A stretch of 64,000 bases of DNA from Aquimarina atlantica (GCF_000626715.1 NZ_AQRA01000003.1:124001-188000), one strand, 5' to 3'; counted from the first letter of the stretch, positions 39,000 through 49,040 are shown. Made by a program: numbers and translations. The notes: generated by a model not told the origin, from the sequence alone.

Positions 39000-40456
39000 C
39001 ATGGCTCTTTTGTAATCAAAGCCAATTCTTCTTTTCCGTAGATTTCACATTGTTGTAATGTACTTTTAATATCATCAATAGTTGTTCTTGGGTTTATAAG
39101 GCACATTCTAAGTACGATCTGACCTTGCAAAACTGTAGTTACCAGTATTGCTTCTCTAGAATCGACTATTTTTTTAGAAATATTCTGATTGATACGATCT
39201 AATTCTTCTTCAGAAAGTTGATGGCCAATAGGATGATATCTAAAGTTAATTATAGCTAATGTAGCCGGCGATGTAATTTCCCAATATGTACTTTTTCGTA
39301 AAAGCGCTTCAGTTTGTTCGGCAAGATCTATATTGTATTGTATAGCTTTTCTAAAAGATTCGAGGCCAAACGTTTTTAATGACATATAAAACTTTAAAGC
39401 ACGAAAACGTCGGGTTAATTGAATACCATGATCATAAAAATTAATTTCAGATTCATTACCTTCTATATCTCTTAGATACTCTGGTTTTTCACTAAATGTA
39501 CCACTTAACCAATTATGATCTTTAACCAATAAACAACCCATTTCATAAGGTTGAAAAAACCACTTGTGCGGATCTACAGTTAGAGAATCTGCTCGTTCGA
39601 TACCTTTTAAAAGCTTTTTTCCTTTATTTGCCAAAATTGCTGCACCTCCGTATGCTCCATCAACATGCATCCATAAATTTTCTTCCTGGCAGATATCCGC
39701 AATTTCATCCAGAGGATCTACAGTTCCTGTATTGGTAGTTCCTGCAGAAGCTATTATGCAAAACGGTTGAAATCCTTCTAAACGATCTTTGGCAATTACA
39801 TTTTTTAATTTGTTTAAAGAAACTTTAAACTCCAGATCTGTAGGAATAAGTCTGATTTGTTCTTTTTTAAAACCAATTACTTTGATCGCTTTTATGTTTG
39901 AAGAATGAGCTTGATCCGATAAGTAGATGATTGCTTTAGAAAAATCTTCTCCACATTTTACTCTTCTGGCTGTTACCAATGCGGTAAGATTTGCCATAGA
40001 ACCCCCACTGGTAAATATTCCTCCTCCCATTTTTGTTGGAAACCCAAAAATCTTAAGCAACCAGTTCATAACTACTATTTCTAATTCTGCTGCTGCAGGA
40101 GAAGCTGCCCAGCCACCAGAAAATATATTAAAACCTGTGGCAATGGTATCAGCCATAGCACTTATGTAGTTACTTGGGCCAGGTACAAAAGAATATGATT
40201 TTGGATGAGACACAATACTACTGTTCGGAATAACTTGATCCATTATAAAATCCAGAACTTCGTTTGCAGGAGTAGGGTGATCAGGAAGATCTTCTGTTAA
40301 TAAAGAATCCATTTCTTCTCTTGAAGCAATAGTTACAGGTTTTTTTGAGTTCTGAGTCTCAAAATGATCCACAATATGATCTATAATCTTATATCCGTAG
40401 CGTTGCATTTCTTCTTTTGGCAAGCTTAACTTAGAGTTGAAATCGTCTTTATTCAC
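38996..40456 (-). CDS. Pyridoxal-dependent (group II) decarboxylase
   Basis: A 486-residue PLP decarboxylase of the aromatic-amino-acid / glutamate decarboxylase group. PLP lysine Lys298 sits in TVDPHKWFFQPYEMGC, and HVDGAYGG supplies the aspartate that holds the cofactor. The N-terminal part has the FVPGPSNYISAMAD and ASPAAAELEIVVMNWL motifs. The substrate (tyrosine, DOPA, tryptophan, 2,4-diaminobutyrate or another) cannot be read from the motifs. CAAATATA at 40495-40502 may be its -7 box. Confidence 0.92.
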   Translation of the reverse strand: MNKDDFNSKLSLPKEEMQRYGYKIIDHIVDHFETQNSKKPVTIASREEMDSLLTEDLPDHPTPANEVLDFIMDQVIPNSSIVSHPKSYSFVPGPSNYISAMADTIATGFNIFSGGWAASPAAAELEIVVMNWLLKIFGFPTKMGGGIFTSGGSMANLTALVTARRVKCGEDFSKAIIYLSDQAHSSNIKAIKVIGFKKEQIRLIPTDLEFKVSLNKLKNVIAKDRLEGFQPFCIIASAGTTNTGTVDPLDEIADICQEENLWMHVDGAYGGAAILANKGKKLLKGIERADSLTVDPHKWFFQPYEMGCLLVKDHNWLSGTFSEKPEYLRDIEGNESEINFYDHGIQLTRRFRALKFYMSLKTFGLESFRKAIQYNIDLAEQTEALLRKSTYWEITSPATLAIINFRYHPIGHQLSEEELDRINQNISKKIVDSREAILVTTVLQGQIVLRMCLINPRTTIDDIKSTLQQCEIYGKEELALITKEPC

Positions 40457-40557
40457 AGCAATATAATTTTATCAGAATTGCTGGCAAATATAAAAACACT
40501 TAACAGATAATTACTTGTATAAATGGTTTAAAAAATGGTATTTTGGTATAGCTAACT

Positions 40558-41196
40558 TCATTCTGCCAAAAAATTGATGCCTTGAAAAATAGAAATAACA
40601 ACCAGGATTATTCCTATAATCTTAGAAAGCTTTGCTTTTGAATCGCCAGGTTGTTGTGCAATTTTGTTTCCCCATCGACTATAAAAATATAATGTTCCTA
40701 TTTTTCCTAAGTAGACCCCAAGAAAGAAAAGAAAAAGAGAGATGAGTGGATTTTGAACCGTGAGTTTAAAAACATATTTGTTTACCAGTGAAATAGCTAA
40801 AACCCAGTAAATGATTACAGGAGGGTTTAATAGAGCTAAAGAAAAACCAGTAAGGAATTTAGATTTGGATAATTTTAATTTTTTGGATTTATGTTTGGTA
40901 TTTATTTTATTCTTAAAAAGTAAAAAATATACACCAATAGAGAAGAAAAGTATAATGAACGTAATTTGAATCCACTGATTTTCTCGAAAAAAATCAGATA
41001 ATTCCATACTAGAATGCAATGCAAAAAGAGCCAATAGTACTTCACCAATTCCGGCTGCCAGTGCTATGTAGGAAGCGTTTTTAATATTTTCTTTTACAGA
41101 GGTATGAATAACAGCCAGATTAACTGCTCCCAGAGGAAGTGCTCCTATTACAGCAGTAACAATTCCTAATAAGAAATATAGTACAGATAGTGTCAT
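40558..41196 (-). CDS. LysE family amino-acid exporter
   Basis: A 212-residue protein with about six membrane segments. The N-terminus (FLLGIVTAVIGALPLGAVNLAVIHTS) matches LysE/RhtB, with the proline-glycine motif intact, and a further segment reads GFSLALLNPPVIIYWVLA. Such proteins export basic or hydrophobic amino acids. The substrate cannot be told. It sits 101 nt downstream of the decarboxylase on the other side of its start, on the same strand, so they are separate or loosely linked. Confidence 0.9.
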   Translation of the reverse strand: MTLSVLYFLLGIVTAVIGALPLGAVNLAVIHTSVKENIKNASYIALAAGIGEVLLALFALHSSMELSDFFRENQWIQITFIILFFSIGVYFLLFKNKINTKHKSKKLKLSKSKFLTGFSLALLNPPVIIYWVLAISLVNKYVFKLTVQNPLISLFLFFLGVYLGKIGTLYFYSRWGNKIAQQPGDSKAKLSKIIGIILVVISIFQGINFLAE

Positions 41197-41245
41197 AAAT
41201 TCTTAGTAGTTATAAACAAAGTAATCTTACAATTGGATAAAACAA

Positions 41246-41269
41246 TAGAAGCGGCAACTGCCGCTTCTA
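41246..41269. terminator. Hairpin after module A small protein
   Basis: TAGAAGCGGCA (41246-41256) and TGCCGCTTCTA (41259-41269) form an 11-bp GC-rich stem with a 2-nt centre. On the minus strand it is followed by TTGTTTTATCC, so it fits a terminator for the 41317 gene; it lies just upstream of lysE on the same strand. Confidence 0.65.
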
Positions 41270-41316
41270 ACCCTAAGTAAAAATATGATAATTTAAACAC
41301 ATTACTAATTTAATTT

Positions 41317-41757
41317 TTAAAAGTTTCCGTTAACTCCAATCCTCATTTTTTTAATGACTTCTTCATAGTAGAGGATTGTCCAGATAATTTTTTCTGTATC
41401 TGCATAAGGAACCAATTCTTCAATAGTTTCTTTGGTAACTTCTAAATTTTTTTGTGTAGACTCTTTATTATTTCTAAGAATTTTTAGATGTCGAGAATCT
41501 TCTTTAATACCAATATCACTTAGCCTTACACCAGGTTCATTGGTAAGTGATAGGAGTGGGAGTATAGTGATGATCTCTTCGACCCGATCCTGATACAGTT
41601 TTACGAGTTGGCCTTTCTTTAAGGCTTGCAGATCACTAATTGTGTGAAATTTATTAGTCTGACTCCTTTGCGTAAAGAATATGGCTTCATTTACGTGTTG
41701 TGCATAAATTGTACTTGTTGCAAGAAAGAAGATTAAGCTTGTTAATATTTTTGACAT
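41317..41757 (-). CDS. Small secreted protein, module A copy
   Basis: A 146-residue protein from the ATG at 41757 (signal MSKILTSLIFFLATSTIYAQ); a start six codons upstream is also possible. The mature protein is helical with FHTISDLQALKKGQLVKLYQDRVEEIITILPLL and a C-terminal PYADTEKIIWTILYYEEVIKK. It is a clear paralogue of the protein at 43569-44006, sharing FHTI, LKKG.LVKLY.DR..EIIT.LP.L.LTNE and the NGNF ending. No known family; function unknown. It follows the beta-helix protein by 65 nt on the same strand. Confidence 0.75.
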   Translation of the reverse strand: MSKILTSLIFFLATSTIYAQHVNEAIFFTQRSQTNKFHTISDLQALKKGQLVKLYQDRVEEIITILPLLSLTNEPGVRLSDIGIKEDSRHLKILRNNKESTQKNLEVTKETIEELVPYADTEKIIWTILYYEEVIKKMRIGVNGNF

Positions 41758-41822
41758 AGTGTTTGTAATATACATTCGATTTTGATTGATTTTATACAGT
41801 AAAATCAGAGCAAACTATTTTA

Positions 41823-43082
41823 TTATTGCATCACCATATAATTGTTTAATGATTTTTTTAACTGAAACTTAGGTACAATAGAGCTTTTTGGGTCATTAAA
41901 TAAATCATTTACACCTACAAAGCTTTCAGTAAATCTGTTGTATTTTAAAATATCCAAGGCTCCGTTAATCGCTGTATTACTTGTAGTTATTCCTTTACCA
42001 TGAATATTAAAAAAACTATTATCCATCATAAATGCTTTTTGTATTACGGCTAAAGATGTATATGATTTATCAAATTTAACAACATCAGAGAATCCAGATA
42101 TTTTAGAATTGTGTATATATGTTATTGCCGAATTAGATGTAGAAATAGCTGCAGTGGTATGTTGGTAATTGGTCTTGTCAGACAAGTTAACAAGAGTTGC
42201 ATTAGCAATCGTAACATCTGTTATCGCATCTGGTTTAATGTAACCAAGTTCTGTATTGTATCCATCAATTTCGATAGCATACGATCCCTGAGGGCTGTTA
42301 ATGTATGGATGTCTTATAGCAAGAACATTCTTAATTGTTCCTCTAAAACCTTCAGAAATTTGATAATCATCATCTTGCGCTTTAAGGGAAACCAGATTCT
42401 GAATATTATTTTTTCCTCCATGAATATTATAAGAATCCTGGCCCGAATAACTAACCATGATATCTTTTACAATAGAAGAAGTTCCTAAACCATATAAAGA
42501 TAATCCATTAGATCCATTGTTTCCAGAAAATTCGATTCTTACAAATCGTAGTATTGTTGTTTCTTCATTTATATTATTTCCACCATAAACAGAGTACTGG
42601 GGGTTAAAATCGCCTTCAAGTATACCATTACCCGAAACTGTATTTACTTTTCCGGATCCGGCAATAATTATACCTCCCCAATCTCCACTGTTTCGGGATT
42701 TAGGAGCTTTGCTGGATGTAAAAACGATAGGATACGCTTTGGATCCTGCTGCAATCAATTTTGAACCTTTAGAAATAATAAGATTTGCAGGATTCTCATG
42801 ATCACATCGTATAATTGTTCCTTCTTGAATAGTTAAAGATGCACCATTCGTTACATATACATCACCAGACATTGAATACACAATATCATTTCTTAAATAA
42901 GTGTGATCCATTATAATGTTAGGTAGTTTCTCTTCAGCTTCTGGATAGTCAGTTTTATTAGGCGTAAAATTTGTCCATCCCTTGACCCATCTGTCATTAT
43001 TTTCATTAAAATCTTGTGCAATAGCTAGATTAGAAATTAGTAGTAGGATAAAAGCTGTTAATAGAGAACATCTTTTTTTCAT
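41823..43082 (-). CDS. Secreted right-handed beta-helix-like protein, module A copy
   Basis: A 419-residue secreted protein with signal peptide (cut after LAIA). The body is repeat-like strands of a probable parallel beta helix (ASLTIQEGTIIRCDHEN, PIVFTSSKAPKSRNSGDWGGIIIAGSG, and many IV.NA.IV turns). It is about as long as, and shares nearly every motif with, the protein at 44040-45308 (GWTNF.PN..YPE.EE.LPNII, GDWGGIIIAGSG, NYQHTTAAIS, DVVKFDK, closing ..YTVMQ/YMVMQ). No catalytic residues were recognised. It pairs with a small secreted protein downstream, so the two probably work together. Confidence 0.75.
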   Translation of the reverse strand: MKKRCSLLTAFILLLISNLAIAQDFNENNDRWVKGWTNFTPNKTDYPEAEEKLPNIIMDHTYLRNDIVYSMSGDVYVTNGASLTIQEGTIIRCDHENPANLIISKGSKLIAAGSKAYPIVFTSSKAPKSRNSGDWGGIIIAGSGKVNTVSGNGILEGDFNPQYSVYGGNNINEETTILRFVRIEFSGNNGSNGLSLYGLGTSSIVKDIMVSYSGQDSYNIHGGKNNIQNLVSLKAQDDDYQISEGFRGTIKNVLAIRHPYINSPQGSYAIEIDGYNTELGYIKPDAITDVTIANATLVNLSDKTNYQHTTAAISTSNSAITYIHNSKISGFSDVVKFDKSYTSLAVIQKAFMMDNSFFNIHGKGITTSNTAINGALDILKYNRFTESFVGVNDLFNDPKSSIVPKFQLKKSLNNYMVMQ

Positions 43083-43502
43083 AATAGTTTATTTTGGGGT
43101 TAAACTTTATTTGGAAGAAATTTCTCTCTCCCAATTTTGGGACTACTAAGATATAAGAGTTTTAACAAAAATGGTTACGTGTTTACCGTAGACTTTGTAC
43201 GTTAGTCGTTATTTTAACTTAAATTAGCAAAATATTATGAGTAAAATTCCTACATAATTATTTTTTATGTTGTTGATAATCAAAAAATTAACGAATGTCT
43301 ATTGGATTTTCGTAAATATTAAACAACTTTAGTTAGTAAATTCGGTTTTTGCTAAAAAAGGGGCGTTTACCCCCGTTTTTGGACACTATTTATAAGTAGT
43401 TTTTCTATTAAAAAATGCATTTAAGAACAAAAAAAGACGATATATTACATACAATGAATATGGTTTGTAAGTAAAAAGTATTTTGAAAACCTATGTATAA
43501 AA
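43083..43502. other. Intergenic spacer between the two modules
   Basis: AT-rich spacer between the two copies of the module. No open reading frame looks real. A possible hairpin, GGGG and CCCC around CGTTTAC with flanking A and T runs, lies at about 43355-43380, but it is not next to a gene end. It is the leader region for the module A gene, and no consensus promoter was found. Confidence 0.4.
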
Positions 43503-43531
43503 AAATCAGCTTATTGATTTTAAGCTGATTT
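43503..43531 (-). terminator. Terminator after module B
   Basis: AAATCAGCTTA (43503-43513), a 7-nt loop, TAAGCTGATTT (43521-43531). On the minus strand the stem runs into a T-rich tail (the plus-strand A-run just before 43503). It lies 37 nt past the stop at 43569 and separates module B from module A. Confidence 0.75.
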
Positions 43532-43568
43532 GATTTATGTGGATAGAAATATCTACTAATATATTTGA

Positions 43569-44006
43569 TTAAAAATTTCCATTAGCGCCTATTCTAACTT
43601 TTTTAATTACTTCTTCAAAATATAAAATACCCCAAATGATCTTTTCTGTATCCGCATAAGGAATAAATTCTGAGATTAGGTTTTTATTACTTTCGGTCAT
43701 ATCTGTAGTCATCGTGTGATGCTTGTTCAGCGATTTTAAATGGTCAGAACTTTCTTTAATACCAATATCAGACAATTTAACACCAGCTTCATTGGTGAGA
43801 GCTAGATAAGGTAGAACAGTTATTATTTCGTTAATACGATCTGTATACAATTTAACAAGTTCACCTTTTTTTAGGTCTTCTAATTCATCTATAGTGTGAA
43901 ACTTCTTGGTTAATGCCTTTTGCTCAAAAAAAACATTCTTTCTTGTTTGAGCATAATTAAGGTTGATAATAAAAAATACAAAGAAAGCGGTACTAAATAA
44001 TTTCAT
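43569..44006 (-). CDS. Small secreted protein, module B copy
   Basis: A 145-residue protein with signal peptide (MKLFSTAFFVFFIINLNYAQ). It matches the 41317 protein along the whole mature length: FHTIDELEDLKKGELVKLYTDRINEIITVLPYLALTNEAGVKLSDIGIKES, then PYADTEKIIWGILYFEEVIKKVRIGANGNF. The middle linker differs most. No known domain was recognised; the helical, charged pattern suggests a partner of the neighbouring secreted beta-helix protein. It starts 33 nt after that gene's stop. Confidence 0.75.
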   Translation of the reverse strand: MKLFSTAFFVFFIINLNYAQTRKNVFFEQKALTKKFHTIDELEDLKKGELVKLYTDRINEIITVLPYLALTNEAGVKLSDIGIKESSDHLKSLNKHHTMTTDMTESNKNLISEFIPYADTEKIIWGILYFEEVIKKVRIGANGNF

Positions 44007-44039
44007 TATTGTGATGATTTTAAGTGCATATATTCAAAT

Positions 44040-45308
44040 TTACTGCATTACAGTATAATTTTCCGAATCCTTTAGCGTAAATATTGGTTTTTTTTGATCA
44101 AATGGATCGGTAAATAGGTCGGCGGCACTTTTAAAATGATTGGTATACATATTATATTTCAATAATTGATCGGTATTTATAGTAGCACTATATTGTGTGA
44201 GGACTGATTTACTATGTACATTAAAAACACTATTTTCTAACGAGAAATACTTCTGAAGATCTGAATAAGATTTGTAGGTTTTATCAAATTTTACAACATT
44301 AGCAAAACCAGATATACGCATGTTGGTAAGATTGAGTTTAGCTAAATTCTTAGACGAAATTGCAGCTGTAGTATGTTGGTAATTATTTTGATCGGATAAG
44401 TTGATCAAAGTTGCATTTTTGATACGTATGTTTGATAATGCTTCTAGATCGATAAACCCTTCTTTTTTATCATATCCATCTGCTTCGATAACATAAGAAC
44501 CACTAACATCACTAATGTACGGATGTCTAATTGCAAGAATATTGCTTAACTCTCCATTATATCCTAATGTAAAATCATAATCATCATCTTTTGCTTTGTA
44601 GGAGATTAGGTTAGACATGTTCACGCGACCTCCAAAACATTCGAAAGAATCATCTGCCGAATAACTAATCATAACGTTGTTTATAATCGAATTACTTCCT
44701 AATGCATAAAGAGATAATCCATTTAATTCTTTGGATTGATTAATTTTTTTTCCTGCATATTCGATACGAACATACGACATCATAGTTGTTAATTCATTTT
44801 CTTGTGTTCCTCCGTACGAAGAATATTGAGGTAGAAAATTTCCTTCTATAGTTTTAGATACCGCAGGCGAATTAATAATACCGGATCCGGCAATTATGAT
44901 ACCACCCCAATCTCCGGCTTTTCTGGATTTTTGGGCTTTATTTGATGTAAATACAATTGGAAACCCTTTTGTGCCTCTTGCAATTAATTTAGAACCTTTG
45001 GTTATTACCAGACTTGCTGCATTTTCGACGTCACACCTGATTATTGTCCCTTCTTGTATCGTTAAAGTAGCATTATTAATTACATAAACATTTCCAGACA
45101 TTAGATATGTCACATCATTTTTTAAATAAGAGTTACTATCAATAATATTAGGAAGCACTTCTTCTGGCTCTGGATACTCTCTTTGATTAGGATCAAAATT
45201 TGTCCATCCTTTAATCCAGCTCATTTGATTGTCATTAATTTCTGTTTGTGAGAATGATAAAAAGGAAAGAGAATAAAAAAGAATTATGGGAATACTCTTC
45301 AATTTCAT
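44040..45308 (-). CDS. Secreted right-handed beta-helix-like protein, module B copy
   Basis: A 422-residue paralogue of the 41823 protein, with signal peptide (MKLKSIPIILFYSLSFLSFS). Motifs in common: GWTNFDPNQREYPEPEEVLPNII, GNVYVINNATLTIQEGTIIRCD, KAGDWGGIIIAGSG, TTMMSYVRIEYAG, NYQHTTAAIS, and the ending YTVMQ. The pattern of short repeated strands suggests a beta-helix. No enzyme motif was seen. The tandem, same-order repeat of both genes shows the two-gene unit was duplicated as a block. Confidence 0.75.
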   Translation of the reverse strand: MKLKSIPIILFYSLSFLSFSQTEINDNQMSWIKGWTNFDPNQREYPEPEEVLPNIIDSNSYLKNDVTYLMSGNVYVINNATLTIQEGTIIRCDVENAASLVITKGSKLIARGTKGFPIVFTSNKAQKSRKAGDWGGIIIAGSGIINSPAVSKTIEGNFLPQYSSYGGTQENELTTMMSYVRIEYAGKKINQSKELNGLSLYALGSNSIINNVMISYSADDSFECFGGRVNMSNLISYKAKDDDYDFTLGYNGELSNILAIRHPYISDVSGSYVIEADGYDKKEGFIDLEALSNIRIKNATLINLSDQNNYQHTTAAISSKNLAKLNLTNMRISGFANVVKFDKTYKSYSDLQKYFSLENSVFNVHSKSVLTQYSATINTDQLLKYNMYTNHFKSAADLFTDPFDQKKPIFTLKDSENYTVMQ

Positions 45309-45525
45309 AGCTAGGGGGATTTAGTTTTGCAGTAAAATTATAACTATATGTATACTTATATTGTAGGTATAAGATTACTAAATTGTTAACGTATCTTTAA
45401 CACATGTATTGCTCCTCTAGCTATGTTTTTATTAAGAGAGAATGTTAATAACTTTAGTTACTTATAGCTTTAGTCATGTGTTTTATATTGGGCATATATG
45501 CACTAAAATCTTGTTCTACACACTA

Positions 45526-48153
45526 TTAATTCTTTGTTTTTGTAGAATCTTTTTTCTTTTTCTTACCTAAAAACCCTCCTAAGATATTTTTTGCAGTATT
45601 TTTTAAAGTTTCTTCGGTATTGTTAGTATTTGCGTTAGAAGAATCATTTTGGTTTTTAGAATTTCCTAATAGATCTGTTATTACTTTCTGACCCTTACCA
45701 ATAAGCTCTCCTTTTACTTTTTCTTTCTGTTTGTCTACTATTTGTTGTGTGAGTTGCTTTATTGCGAGATCTGTATTTAAATTAATCTTTGGGTTTTTAA
45801 AATTACCAGAAAGCCCAATTGGTAGTCCAACGGTCATAGTATTTGCTTCTTTTTGATCAAGTTGTGAGATTAGGTTTCCAACCTCGCTGCCTAGATATTT
45901 GGCTGGTACATCTAGTTTGATGTTATAATTCATGTTTTGATCAAAACTATGATCTCCACCAGCTGTAATCTTTATCCCCTTAACATCAAATTCGAAGGGT
46001 TTAACATTAATTTTTCCATCATCAAAACTTAGATTAGTTTTAATGTCTTTTAAGTTTAATTGATCGATTTCTAAAAAATTAAGCTGGTTGTCTAATGTAG
46101 CCAAAAATGGAGTTTTAGTTGTAGATACCTGGGCATTAAGAATCTCGGCAAGTGCTTTACCTTTTAATGAGGTTAAAACCGGAATAAGGTTCTCGTTAAG
46201 TTTACCATTCAGGTTAATTTTGGTAGTCAGGTTACCTGTAAGTGCTTTTGCGATAGGAGCTAAACCTTTTATTAATTCTAAATTATTAAAAGACTTTACA
46301 ATATCAATTTTACTTAAGTCCAGAGCCATGTCAAAGGTAGGAACTTTGGCCTTGGTAGATACATTACCATTAAGAGCCATCCCTCCATCAAAAATATTAG
46401 AAGTCACGTTTTCTAAATAAGCGGTTTCATCTTTTATTTTTACGGTCCCTTTTGTGTTCTGTAATTCTAAATTATCGTAGAACACTTTTTTGGTATCAAA
46501 GTTTAGCGTGGCATCCAGAAAAGAGGGAATTCTCATAGTTTCATCTTCTGTTGTACTTGCAACCTCTTCTTCGGATTCTTGTTCACTCACCATAAAATCA
46601 TCTACAGCAAACACATTAGAATTTACATTAAAATCGCCTTTTAGGTCTTGTTTTGCAAATAAGAATCCCATTAGGTTTTGTATAGTACCTGTGGCAGCAA
46701 GATCTGATCTTCCTGTAGTGGCCTGCATTTTGTCTAATGAAATAGTTTCTGGTGTAAAACTTACATCAGCATTTTCAATTTTTATTTCATTTGGTGTATC
46801 AGTAGAAGCGTACGTAAATTTAGAAATACTGGCAGTACCAGAGCTTTTTATATTTTGATATTGTTCTTTTTCTAAAGATTGCATATCAAAATGAGTTTTG
46901 ACATCTGCATTAACAATTCCATTTACTTTTTCTTCGAGTTGTAAAGGATATGCCTGATTCAGGTTAGCCAGGTTTAATGTGCCTTTCAGCATCATATCTA
47001 CAATCATATTTTTAGTTAGATTTCGCAGACTACCTTTGGCAGCAAAAGAATCCTGATCTATTTTGAAAGTTAAATTGTCGATATTGATATAGGTGTCATC
47101 TACCAATCCTGTTTCATTTTTAATCTTAGTGTCGATATTTATATTTTTAACGCCTTTTGGTAAATCAGGATATTTAAAAGAAGCATTACTTGATGCAATC
47201 TTGATGTCCATTTTTGGGATATAGGTGTCATCAGATTTTCCTTTGATGATTCCGTTAATAGAAAAATCTCCACTAGTTTGTACGCCATCTAGGTTTTTGA
47301 CATAAGTTTCGGGAATAACGGCTAGGAAATTCTTAAAATCAGATGAAGGAGTTTTAAAGCTGAGATCTACATCGGTGTATTTTTCGAATAACTGAACATA
47401 CCCCGCAAATTCAAGAGGTAATCGATTAACCAGGGCTTTGTTTTCTTTGAAAGAATAACGCTGATTCTCAAGATCTAATTCTATTTGGGCATCAAGTTGT
47501 AATTTGTTTTTGTTTAGATATTTGGTGCCATCAAGATTTAATGAGGCTTCTGTATTCGTTTTAGTATCTAAGATTATTTTCTCTCCAGAGATGGATCCAT
47601 CACCACTATGATTAAGATCGGTCATTGCTAATATAGTTTTACTTATATCATCTCTAAATAGAATTCTACTATCATTTATTTCATAATGATCTAAAGCAAA
47701 GGTAAAAGCACCACTTTCTTCTTCTGGACTAGTTTCTGTAGCATCATCTTGTTTTCTAACAATATCAACATTAGAATTTCCTAATGAGTCAGTCTTGATT
47801 GCAATATTGGCTTCATCGATTACTATTTTTTGAACACTAATAGGTTCTGAAGCGTTTTTAAATAATTCTTTGATAGACATATCCAGGGCTATTTTTTTAG
47901 AATACGCCAGGGTATCCCCTTCAAAAGGAGTATAATTAATAATTGAAAACTCATCAATAACCACAGATGCTTGCGGAAAGCTTCTGATAAGACTAATATC
48001 CAAATTTGCAAAGTCTACTTTTGCATGCACATGCTCATTCACCAGGTAGCGCACTTTGTCCTGGATAGTTCCCTTAAACAAAAAAGGAATTGAGATAATA
48101 CCTATGATAAATAGTAGTAAAAAAATACCAAGAATTTTGAGGACTTTTTTCAT
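45526..48153 (-). CDS. AsmA-like family envelope protein
   Basis: An 875-residue protein with one N-terminal transmembrane helix (LKILGIFLLLFIIGIISIPFLF in part) and a long beta-rich periplasmic part, as in AsmA-like members of the bridge-like lipid transfer group. The start (TIQDKVRYLVNEHVHAKVDFANLDISLIRSFPQASVVIDEF) and the late KGIKITAGGDHSFDQNMNYNIKLDVPAKYLG region fit the family. It ends in a Lys-rich tail (FLGKKKKKDSTKTKN). Lipid transport between membranes is the family's suspected role, not shown here. CAAAGATA at 48187 may be a -7 box. Confidence 0.88.
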   Translation of the reverse strand: MKKVLKILGIFLLLFIIGIISIPFLFKGTIQDKVRYLVNEHVHAKVDFANLDISLIRSFPQASVVIDEFSIINYTPFEGDTLAYSKKIALDMSIKELFKNASEPISVQKIVIDEANIAIKTDSLGNSNVDIVRKQDDATETSPEEESGAFTFALDHYEINDSRILFRDDISKTILAMTDLNHSGDGSISGEKIILDTKTNTEASLNLDGTKYLNKNKLQLDAQIELDLENQRYSFKENKALVNRLPLEFAGYVQLFEKYTDVDLSFKTPSSDFKNFLAVIPETYVKNLDGVQTSGDFSINGIIKGKSDDTYIPKMDIKIASSNASFKYPDLPKGVKNINIDTKIKNETGLVDDTYINIDNLTFKIDQDSFAAKGSLRNLTKNMIVDMMLKGTLNLANLNQAYPLQLEEKVNGIVNADVKTHFDMQSLEKEQYQNIKSSGTASISKFTYASTDTPNEIKIENADVSFTPETISLDKMQATTGRSDLAATGTIQNLMGFLFAKQDLKGDFNVNSNVFAVDDFMVSEQESEEEVASTTEDETMRIPSFLDATLNFDTKKVFYDNLELQNTKGTVKIKDETAYLENVTSNIFDGGMALNGNVSTKAKVPTFDMALDLSKIDIVKSFNNLELIKGLAPIAKALTGNLTTKINLNGKLNENLIPVLTSLKGKALAEILNAQVSTTKTPFLATLDNQLNFLEIDQLNLKDIKTNLSFDDGKINVKPFEFDVKGIKITAGGDHSFDQNMNYNIKLDVPAKYLGSEVGNLISQLDQKEANTMTVGLPIGLSGNFKNPKINLNTDLAIKQLTQQIVDKQKEKVKGELIGKGQKVITDLLGNSKNQNDSSNANTNNTEETLKNTAKNILGGFLGKKKKKDSTKTKN

Positions 48154-48231
48154 GATAAAATAGCTTTGAGATAAAGTAACGATTTACAAAGATACAATGT
48201 TACTTTTTTTAAGTTAACTATTTGTTAGATT

Positions 48232-48939
48232 TTAAATTTCCAGGGCTAATTCATCACCTTGTTTTAGTTTAAATCGCTTTCTTATAGCATACACACACAG
48301 ATATAAAATAGGCGTATCTAGTGCAGCAACCAATATTTTAAATAAAAAACCATTAAGTAGCAATACTCCAAAACGATCCCAATCTATAATACCAGCAGAA
48401 CATAATAACAAAAGAACGGTTAGGGTATCTATAAATTGAGAAGAAAAAGTAGAAAAATTGTTTCGCAGCCAAAGATGTTTTCCTTTTGTAACACGTTTCC
48501 AGAAATGAAAAATCTGGATATCGATATATTGTGCAAAAAGATAAGCCATCATTGAAGCAAATACAGCGATTACTGTAGCGCCAAAAACCTGATTAAATAT
48601 ATCGTCATTTATAGGAGACCAGGCAGTTGCAGGTACCGAAGCTGAAGCGTATACAATGAGTAATGAAAAGAAAGATGCAAAAATACCAGCTGTAACAATT
48701 TGATTTGCTTTTCTTTTGCCAAATATTTCACTAATTATATCGGTTATCAAAAAAGTAATAGGGTATGGTAGGATTCCTACAGAAATTTCAAAAGTGTATA
48801 CTCCAAAAAAATCCCAATAAAAGAATTTTTGAAAAATAAGATTAGATACTACTAATGATGAAATGAAAAGCGCGCCAAGTATCAGGTATATTCGATAGGC
48901 TGCTCGTTTGTTTTTTAAATTCAGAGGAGTTTCTGTCAA
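48232..48939 (-). CDS. Queuosine precursor transporter (YhhQ/VUT family)
   Basis: A 235-residue membrane protein with about six segments. The core motif GILPYPITFLITDIISEIFGKRKANQIV and the later TFSSQFIDTLTVLLLL fit the vitamin uptake/queuosine-precursor transporter family, which imports preQ0/preQ1 for tRNA queuosine. It starts 78 nt upstream of the AsmA-like gene on the same strand and is divergent from the FolK fusion gene. Confidence 0.9.
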   Translation of the reverse strand: MTETPLNLKNKRAAYRIYLILGALFISSLVVSNLIFQKFFYWDFFGVYTFEISVGILPYPITFLITDIISEIFGKRKANQIVTAGIFASFFSLLIVYASASVPATAWSPINDDIFNQVFGATVIAVFASMMAYLFAQYIDIQIFHFWKRVTKGKHLWLRNNFSTFSSQFIDTLTVLLLLCSAGIIDWDRFGVLLLNGFLFKILVAALDTPILYLCVYAIRKRFKLKQGDELALEI

Positions 48940-49040
48940 AATGAAATAATAGTTTACTTAAAAATAAGGCGAAGTGATTTTGTTTTGTTTAATTTGTTCT
49001 AAAAATAAGGAGTTCTGGTCAGAATATAAAAAATCCAATC

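Noticed and set aside
45306..45425. CATAGCTAG at 45306-45314 and CTAGCTATG at 45417-45425 as inverted repeat
   Set aside because: One 9-nt word with a 102-bp gap; the left copy overlaps the start codon of the gene, so chance is the simplest explanation.
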